From contig DLQI01000065.1 of assembly GCA_002478745.1 (NCBI GenBank), forward strand, positions 33,685 to 97,684: DNA of 64,000 bases, read 5' to 3'. Source of the stretch: Rhodobacteraceae bacterium UBA7436. Its GTDB lineage: Bacteria; Pseudomonadota; Alphaproteobacteria; Rhodobacterales; Rhodobacteraceae. Shown here in pieces: positions 60,914 through 64,000 of this stretch. The notes under the pieces are model-generated. The model was not told the DNA's origin. It made no database searches and saw only the letters and a program-made list of their open reading frames with translations. A program made the position numbers and the translations under genes. Positions within the stretch are counted from its first letter, which is position 1; each line of letters starts with the position of its first letter.

Positions 60914-62395
60914 TTACCACCATTTGGCTGGCTTGGCTACAAAACCTGCAGCTTTCTCAAGCGCATAGGCGGAAGACAGCAGATCGCCTTCTTCCCATGG
61001 ACGACCAATCAGTTGCAGACCCATTGGCAAACCTTTGGAATCCAAACCAACTGGAACGGAAATCCCTGGCAAGCCCGCCATGTTCACAGTCACAGTGAAC
61101 ACGTCATTAAGGTACATTTGCACCGGATCAACATCCGTCATTTCACCCAAACCAAAGGCCGAAGATGGCGTTGCAGGTGTCAGGATTGCATCAACACCAG
61201 CCGCAAACACGTCTTCAAAGTCTTTCTTGATCAACGTGCGTACGCGGCGGGCGCGGTTGTAATAGGCGTCATAAAAACCAGCGGACAACACATATGTCCC
61301 GATCATCACACGTCGCTGCACCTCTGGACCAAAGCCCTCGGCGCGGGTCTTTTCGTACATCTCTGTGATGCCATCGCCCGCGTCCAATGTGGCACGGTGG
61401 CCATAGCGAACACCGTCATAACGTGCGAGGTTCGAAGACGCCTCGGCAGGGGCAATCACATAGTAAGCTGGCAGCGCGTATTTCGTGTGTGGAAGGGAGA
61501 TATCAACAATCTCAGCACCCGCATCACGCAACATATCCGCGCCATCTGCCCAAAGCTTGTCGATCTCAGCGGGCATGCCGTCCATGCGGTATTCTTTTGG
61601 CAGGCCAATTTTCTTGCCGCGAATATCACCAGTCATCAGGGCCTCAAAATTCGGCACAGCCAAATCGGCGCTGGTGCTGTCCTTTGGATCGTAGCCACAC
61701 ATCGTTTCCAACATGATCGCCGCATCACGTACCGATTTCGTCATTGGACCCGCTTGATCAAGGGAAGAGGCAAAGGCCACCACGCCCCAACGTGAACAAC
61801 GGCCATAGGTTGGCTTAATGCCTACAGTGCCCGTGAAGGCCGCAGGCTGGCGAATAGAGCCACCAGTGTCTGTCCCAGTAGCAGCCAAACATAGATCAGC
61901 CGCAACAGCTGCCGCAGAACCACCGGATGATCCACCTGGGGTCAACTGACGCTCGTCAACTTTCCAAGGGTTGATCGCGTTGCCATAAACGGATGTCTCG
62001 TTAGAGGAACCCATGGCAAATTCGTCCATGTTCAACTTGCCCAACATAACCGCACCACTGCCTAGCAAGTTGCCAGACACTGTTGATTCATACTCTGGCA
62101 GGAAGCCTTCCAAAATACGTGAACCCGCTTGAGACGGCACACCTTTGGTGCAGAACAGATCTTTGATCCCGATTGGCAGGCCACACATCGCAGGGGCATT
62201 ACCCTCAGCAATACGGGCATCGGCCGCTGCCGCCTGCTCCATCGCGATCTCAGGGGTGTGGTGAACGAATGCGTTCAGCACACCTGCACCCTCGATGGCT
62301 TTCAAACAAGCCACAGTCAATTCTTTGGACGTGGTAGAGCCAGCACGAAGTGCATCGCGGGCTTCAGCTAATCCAAGTGTGTTTAGATCGGTCAT
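60914..62395 (-). CDS. gatA: aspartyl/glutamyl-tRNA amidotransferase subunit A
   Basis: A 493-aa amidase signature enzyme of GatCAB, which converts misacylated Glu-tRNA-Gln (or Asp-tRNA-Asn) by amide transfer. The Ser-cisSer-Lys triad is visible in GIKDLFCTKG (Lys), TPGGSSGGSAAAVA and GTDTGGSIRQPAAFTG. Length is normal. gatC lies 64 nt upstream on the same strand. gatB is not in the window, so the complex must be completed from elsewhere. Confidence 0.96.
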   Translation of the reverse strand: MTDLNTLGLAEARDALRAGSTTSKELTVACLKAIEGAGVLNAFVHHTPEIAMEQAAAADARIAEGNAPAMCGLPIGIKDLFCTKGVPSQAGSRILEGFLPEYESTVSGNLLGSGAVMLGKLNMDEFAMGSSNETSVYGNAINPWKVDERQLTPGGSSGGSAAAVAADLCLAATGTDTGGSIRQPAAFTGTVGIKPTYGRCSRWGVVAFASSLDQAGPMTKSVRDAAIMLETMCGYDPKDSTSADLAVPNFEALMTGDIRGKKIGLPKEYRMDGMPAEIDKLWADGADMLRDAGAEIVDISLPHTKYALPAYYVIAPAEASSNLARYDGVRYGHRATLDAGDGITEMYEKTRAEGFGPEVQRRVMIGTYVLSAGFYDAYYNRARRVRTLIKKDFEDVFAAGVDAILTPATPSSAFGLGEMTDVDPVQMYLNDVFTVTVNMAGLPGISVPVGLDSKGLPMGLQLIGRPWEEGDLLSSAYALEKAAGFVAKPAKWW

Positions 62396-62459
62396 CTTAT
62401 CATCTTTCTCAAATCAGGGTGCAGCGCAGGGCTGCTTGAGCGCGTCATTTAGACTTGGC

Positions 62460-62747
62460 TCACTCCATAACCTTAGGCACAGCAAAGAAACCTTCGCGCG
62501 CATCAGGTGAATTCTTCAAAACAGCTTGCTGCTGCGATCCATCCGAAACCACATCCACACGGCGCTTAAGGCGCTGCGGAGTGACAGATGTCATCGGCTC
62601 AACGCCATCCACATCCACCTCATTGAGTTGCTCAATAAAGCCAAGGATATTGTTAAACTCAGCGGCCAATGCTGGCAGCGCATCGTCTTCAACTTTAATG
62701 CGGGCCAATTTGGCGACGCGGGCGGCGGTGCTTGTATCAATCGACAT
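62460..62747 (-). CDS. gatC: aspartyl/glutamyl-tRNA amidotransferase subunit C
   Basis: A 95-aa subunit. It starts MSIDTSTAARVAKLARIKVEDDALPALAAEFNNILGFIEQLNEVDVDGVEPMTSVTPQ, the classic GatC pattern, and ends REGFFAVPKVME. It stabilises GatA in the GatCAB complex. First of the pair gatC-gatA. Confidence 0.95.
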   Translation of the reverse strand: MSIDTSTAARVAKLARIKVEDDALPALAAEFNNILGFIEQLNEVDVDGVEPMTSVTPQRLKRRVDVVSDGSQQQAVLKNSPDAREGFFAVPKVME

Positions 62748-62897
62748 GGGGATCCCTTATCTGCTTAAGGGCGGTTTAACGCGCCGACGCCCCCCTCGCA
62801 AGTGGGTGGTTACTTCTGAATTCGCTTGGGTCAGGGGTCTGGACGCCTCACGAAGTTTGTGAACTACTTAAGACTGCACAGCCAAGGGAGTGTGGAA

Positions 62898-63305
62898 ATG
62901 AAACTGACCCTACATCATGTCAGCTTTAGCAGCGAAAATGTCAGTCAAATGGATGCATTTTATAACGATGTCCTGATGCTGCCACCCGTCACAGAAGACA
63001 TCCCGAAACAAGAGAAGAACAAAGGGTATGCCGGTCAGCTGGCCTTTCGCACCGATGGCGCGGTTCAAACCCACATCGCGCAAAAGGACCTGAGCATCGG
63101 GTTCAAAACCGGTCACGCCGTCAATCCGGTTGAACGGGGCCACATCGCTTATCGAACGGATGACATCGAAGCGTTCAAAGCCCATCTTGAAGCAAAAGGC
63201 GTCCCATACTCTGATTATGGACACACTGCGGCCGTCGAATGGCACCAAATCTTCTTTTACGATCCAGATGGCAACATAATCGAAGTCCATCAAGTGAGCG
63301 ACTAA
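62898..63305 (+). CDS. VOC-family (glyoxalase/bleomycin-resistance-like) protein
   Basis: A 135-aa single-chain VOC protein: MKLTLHHVSFSSENVSQMDAFYNDVLMLPPV, HIAYRTDDIEAFKAHLEAKGVPYSDYG and the final IFFYDPDGNIIEVHQV, with metal-ligand candidates His7, His near 75 and Glu near 127. The ATG at 62898 with GGGAGTGTGGAA upstream is preferred; an in-frame ATG at 62826 would add 24 atypical residues. Divergent from gatC. The substrate is unknown. Confidence 0.85.
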   Translation: MKLTLHHVSFSSENVSQMDAFYNDVLMLPPVTEDIPKQEKNKGYAGQLAFRTDGAVQTHIAQKDLSIGFKTGHAVNPVERGHIAYRTDDIEAFKAHLEAKGVPYSDYGHTAAVEWHQIFFYDPDGNIIEVHQVSD

Positions 63306-63361
63306 TTACCCCTATAGTTCCTACACATACTTACCACCCCCGCAATAAACAGGACCCCACC

Positions 63362-64000
63362 ATGAACATTATCTGGCTTGGCCACGCGAGCATTCGCATC
63401 GAAATCGAAGATCAGGTCCTGTTGATTGACCCTTGGCTTACTGGAAACCCGATGCTGCCAGAGAACCGACATGACGCTGCCCTAAAAGGGGCCACTGACA
63501 TCCTTGTTACCCACGGGCACTTTGACCACGTGGCCGATGTGGCGGACCTTTCACAAAAACTGAACGCTCCTGTCGCGGGGATGTACGAGTTGGTTGAACA
63601 TCTCGTCGATGAAGGCGCGATTGAGGGTGATCGGTTCAACATGGGTGGCACGATTAAACGCGGCAATGTCGAAATCTCTTTGGTCCCTGCCTCCCACTCC
63701 TCCAGTATTTTTGAGAACGGAAACCGTAAATACATGGGGTCCGAGGCGGGGTTCATCATCCGCGGCGAAGGGCACTGTATCTATATCACGGGCGACACTG
63801 GGATCATGTCCGACATGGATTGGATCGGGGGTTTTTACAAGCCTGACATAGGCATCGTATCCGCAGGCGGGCATTTCACCATGGGAATGGCCGAAGCAGC
63901 CTACGCCGCCAAACGCTACTTCAACTTTAAAACCGTGATCCCATACCACTACCGGACCATGCCTATACTTGAGCAATCCGCCCAAGTGCTGATTGATGGG
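63362..64000 (+). CDS. metal-dependent hydrolase, UPF0173-type metallo-beta-lactamase fold (3' truncated)
   Basis: 213 codons are present before the window ends. It starts MNIIWLGHASIRIEIEDQVLLIDPWLTGNP. The signature is VTHGHFDHVADVADL (HxHxDH), and later ASHSSSIFENG, GDTGIMSDM and PYHYRTMP supply further ligands. The order and the N-terminal WLGHAS fit the UPF0173/YtkL group of Zn-dependent hydrolases. The natural stop lies outside the window. It is 56 nt after the VOC gene in the same direction, so they may be an operon. Confidence 0.88.
   Translation, partial: MNIIWLGHASIRIEIEDQVLLIDPWLTGNPMLPENRHDAALKGATDILVTHGHFDHVADVADLSQKLNAPVAGMYELVEHLVDEGAIEGDRFNMGGTIKRGNVEISLVPASHSSSIFENGNRKYMGSEAGFIIRGEGHCIYITGDTGIMSDMDWIGGFYKPDIGIVSAGGHFTMGMAEAAYAAKRYFNFKTVIPYHYRTMPILEQSAQVLIDG

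Noticed and set aside
60905..61795. 296-aa plus-strand frame opposite gatA
   Set aside because: Antisense to the intact amidase sequence; the many His, Arg and Trp residues mark it as a shadow.

Overview
The window is a piece of the core chromosome of a marine Rhodobacteraceae (Roseobacter-group) alphaproteobacterium. This is inferred from the betI-betC-betB-betA order, a propionyl-CoA carboxylase locus with a PccR/ScfR-type regulator, a single LolC/E-type permease beside lolD, a short ProRS without the editing domain, hdaA-ppk-ppx, DUF1127, DUF2937 and DUF4174 proteins, and a GGCAAGATGAAG-type intergenic repeat that I associate with this family. Nearly all of it is protein-coding, with many 1-4 nt overlaps. 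There is one structural RNA gene (rnpB). I see no tRNA, rRNA, CRISPR array, prophage or complete insertion sequence.

Layout. 1-6.2 kb: epoxide-hydrolase-like protein, small membrane proteins, parE, an AT-rich membrane gene, the remnant of an L,D-transpeptidase, a DMT-type protein and an Ldh2-type dehydrogenase. 6.2-10.1 kb (minus): proS, DUF2937, lolC/E and lolD. 10.4-16.7 kb (plus): fasciclin protein, AI-2E/PerM permease, hdaA, ppk, ppx. 16.7-19.5 kb (minus): VOC, GNAT, TerB-DnaJ and endonuclease/phosphatase genes in a tight operon, then nhaA (plus).

20.9-33.5 kb is the propionyl-CoA block. On the minus strand lie pccB, two small conserved proteins, a set of very small lipoproteins, pccA, a sulfotransferase-like gene broken by a -1 frame change, and methylmalonyl-CoA mutase. 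An MFS exporter and pccR lie on the plus strand. TTTGCAAA/TGCAAA repeats in the pccB-MFS gap and in front of pccR look like PccR operators. Together these genes convert propionyl-CoA to succinyl-CoA and control that step.

33.5-39.5 kb: a nuclease, then betI-betC-betB-betA (choline-O-sulfate to choline to glycine betaine) behind a near-perfect BetI-type palindrome. 39.5-50.7 kb: transporters (EamA, LysE, two SLC13/TrkA-C permeases, a bile-acid-symporter-family gene, DMT), yebC, and the minus-strand run mgtE, 5-formyl-THF cyclo-ligase, YmdB-like phosphodiesterase, DMT, SLC13. 50.8-54.7 kb: guanine deaminase, a CAP protein, 8-oxoguanine-type deaminase and a HisN-like phosphatase. 54.8-58.7 kb: XRE and LysR regulators, DUF1127, Bax-inhibitor-1 protein with a possible RpoH promoter, DUF1272, a nucleoside-kinase-like protein and rpmG. 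59-64 kb: rnpB, AmpD-like amidase, excalibur lipoprotein, gatA, gatC, a VOC protein and a metal-dependent hydrolase cut by the window end.

Most of this is ordinary housekeeping DNA. The best leads are the PccR operator arrays with the inserted MFS gene, the frame-changed sulfotransferase gene with a slippery-type heptamer, the symporter gene that reads through its neighbour's terminator and antisense gene, the L,D-transpeptidase remnant lacking its cysteine, and the cluster of tiny lipoproteins between pccB and pccA.
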